Shown here piece by piece: positions 62,794 to 64,000 of a DNA stretch of 64,000 nucleotides. Both the position numbers and the translations under genes were made by a program. Source of the stretch: UBA5314 sp964635975 (GTDB lineage: Bacteria > Bacillota > Syntrophomonadia > Syntrophomonadales > Syntrophomonadaceae). Below the pieces are notes generated by a model. It was not told where the DNA came from, did not search any database, and was given only the letters and a program-made list of their open reading frames with translations. Position 1 is the first letter of the stretch. Each line of letters starts with the position of its first letter. The stretch spans positions 20,494-84,493 of the forward strand of contig CAZWPO010000011.1 of assembly GCA_964635975.1 (NCBI GenBank), read 5' to 3'.

Positions 62794-62988
62794 TCATCCA
62801 GCTTTGATAGCATCTTCGACCGTTCCTTCTTGAATTATAATCTTATCAAACCGATATGAAAGATCTAAATAGTCTGAATAACCCTTTATCAATTTTTGAG
62901 ATCCATCATTATACTTGAATTCTCCACTCATATGTATTTTATATGCCCTGTCTCTTATCGTGAATCCCAGAAGATAATATGATCTCAC
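62794..62988 (-). pseudogene. Truncated paralogue of the MORN/stalk protein C-terminus
   Basis: The 64-codon frame reads YKIHMSGEFKYNDGSQKLI ... YRFDKIIIQEGTVEDAI. It lines up with the last 60 residues of the 534-aa protein (YKTINIVYGELFYPNGTRK ... YRFDKFNAVQGNIYDDL). No ribosome site precedes the GTG at 62988. Just upstream, AGGAGG with ATG 63017 opens a 10-codon frame that stops at once, so a broken gene start may survive. It is best explained as the remains of a tandem duplicate. Confidence 0.6.
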
Positions 62989-63128
62989 CTAATTATGTAC
63001 TCTGTTGTTCGTTTCATGATTCTTCCTCCTAAGAAGGCTAAAATAGCCCGAGCTAATAATCAGTATTTCTTTGCTTATTATCCTAAACCTTCTTCTAAAG
63101 TATCTCTTCTTAATAGATAAAAGATTAT

Positions 63129-63172
63129 AAACCTTCAGACATATGATCCTATTGGCATATATCCGAAGGTTT
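63129..63172 (-). terminator. Terminator after the small secreted protein
   Basis: AAACCTTC and GAAGGTTT pair, with further pairing through ATATG/CATAT, about 26 bp after the stop at 63198. ATAATCTTTT follows on the minus strand. Confidence 0.6.
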
Positions 63173-63197
63173 AGTGCCCGACATTACTTCTTATTTA

Positions 63198-63818
63198 TCA
63201 GCTAGCTTCAAACTGGTATTCATAATCAGGATGCGCAGCGAATGCACCGAAAGAACTGTGCGGACGATCTATTATTACATTATAACCAGACTTATATGTG
63301 GTGAAAGTTCCCCCCACTAAAGGTTTTCTTACCGTGTATGCCTTGTATTTTGTTGTTAAGGTGCATGCATGTTCACCTAAAGACCATATTCCACTTGCCG
63401 GACTGGTTAAGTTTAATGTTGTCTGTACTGTACTTGTTCTGCTCGTAGAATAAGCGGTTCCTATCTCACCCCCAGCAGATGCTCCTTTAACTCCAAAAGA
63501 TGCCGAAGCGCTTCCCGATGCAGATGCACTATCATAAATCTGGGTACCTGCTTTGATTTGAAATGTATAAGGAGCTGGTACAGCGCTAAGGATATATCTT
63601 TTGTGCCAGTGGCTGTTCCAGGTTGCGACTTTATATCCAAACTCCTGATATTCGTACATGCCAGAAGTCCATTTTGCTAGAAGAACTGGGCTCGTGCTTG
63701 AGTAGTACTTAGTACCATTAGTATAACTGTTGGCTGATGCTGTCATGCTGAAAGAAAACAATAAGCATAATGTTAACATAAGTGAAATACCGACCCTATT
63801 GAATAATATTCTTCTCAT
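63198..63818 (-). CDS. Small secreted protein of unknown function
   Basis: The 206-aa protein has a clear signal peptide (1-29, ending MTASANS) and a mature part rich in Ser, Thr, Gly, Ala and Tyr, with a low-complexity stretch (SASASGSASASFG at about 98-110). No domain is recognised. ATG 63818 has AAAGGAGG about 6 bases upstream, one of the best ribosome sites here, so it is probably well expressed. Bases 63819-64000 hold its promoter region; no further gene is seen to the window edge. Confidence 0.75.
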   Translation of the reverse strand: MRRILFNRVGISLMLTLCLLFSFSMTASANSYTNGTKYYSSTSPVLLAKWTSGMYEYQEFGYKVATWNSHWHKRYILSAVPAPYTFQIKAGTQIYDSASASGSASASFGVKGASAGGEIGTAYSTSRTSTVQTTLNLTSPASGIWSLGEHACTLTTKYKAYTVRKPLVGGTFTTYKSGYNVIIDRPHSSFGAFAAHPDYEYQFEAS

Positions 63819-64000
63819 TATTTTTCCTCCTTTAACTTTTCATATTTCTTCAGGTATGTCTTTTAGCTTTAATCCCTAGCCCGGTCCACCTGCCCCTCAT
63901 CAAATTTCGGTCAAATCTTGTTTCAATTCTCTTGAATAAAGAATACCGTGAACTTCCGATTGCTTACATGATGGGGCGATGACAATGTCATGATTCATTA

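Overview
The window reads as chromosomal DNA of an anaerobic, spore-former-lineage Firmicute (class Clostridia). The best guess is a Syntrophomonadaceae-like organism, held with modest confidence because it rests on gene families and not on a marker gene. Pointers are strong AGGAGG-type ribosome sites with many TTG/GTG starts, a leucine T-box leader, a probable cyclic-di-AMP (ydaO-type) riboswitch, S-layer-homology surface proteins, at least five proteins with copper-amine-oxidase-N1-like 'stalk' domains, indolepyruvate:ferredoxin oxidoreductase and a crotonase. No rRNA, tRNA, CRISPR array, prophage or intact insertion sequence was seen.

Region 1 (1-17.4 kb) is a cell-surface region. It holds the 3' end of a stalk-domain protein cut by the window edge, a stand-alone receiver, a fused MFS/spermidine-synthase-like protein, a 976-aa repeat protein, a 405-aa acidic secreted protein and a 2235-aa SLH-anchored protein. 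Two membrane-anchored LuxR regulators (MFS-like domain plus HTH) are each divergent from a surface-protein gene. One copy is intact (15796-17355); the other (7888-8566) has lost its middle and is frameshifted. Both keep a nearly identical 30-bp element exactly 141 bp upstream of a TATAAT box.

Region 2 (17.4-28.1 kb) holds a lipoprotein, a REP-like palindrome, leuA under T-box control, a fibronectin/stalk protein, and the most striking unit: a promoter, c-di-AMP riboswitch, terminator and radical-SAM aminomutase whose specificity residues match glutamate 2,3-aminomutase, pointing to beta-glutamate as an osmolyte. A DivIVA-like coiled-coil pair, a YvyF-like protein, an HD-GYP protein, a polysaccharide deacetylase and a small stalk protein follow.

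Region 3 (28.3-42.8 kb) is envelope biology, all on the minus strand: a five-gene glycosylation operon (two GT-C enzymes, GalE, GtrA, GT2), a histidine kinase with its response regulator, a decayed gene fragment, a second response regulator with a MacAB-like exporter, and a protein of six SHOCT-like repeats.

Region 4 (43-60.7 kb) is metabolism and transport: crotonase, esterase, MFS carrier, thioesterase, a MarR-controlled heterodimeric ABC exporter with a likely operator, iorAB behind a leader terminator, a membrane metallophosphoesterase, an ABC-2 transporter and a zinc-ribbon membrane protein.

Region 5 (61-64 kb) has a stalk/MORN-repeat secreted protein, a decayed fragment of a paralogue, and a small secreted protein of unknown function.
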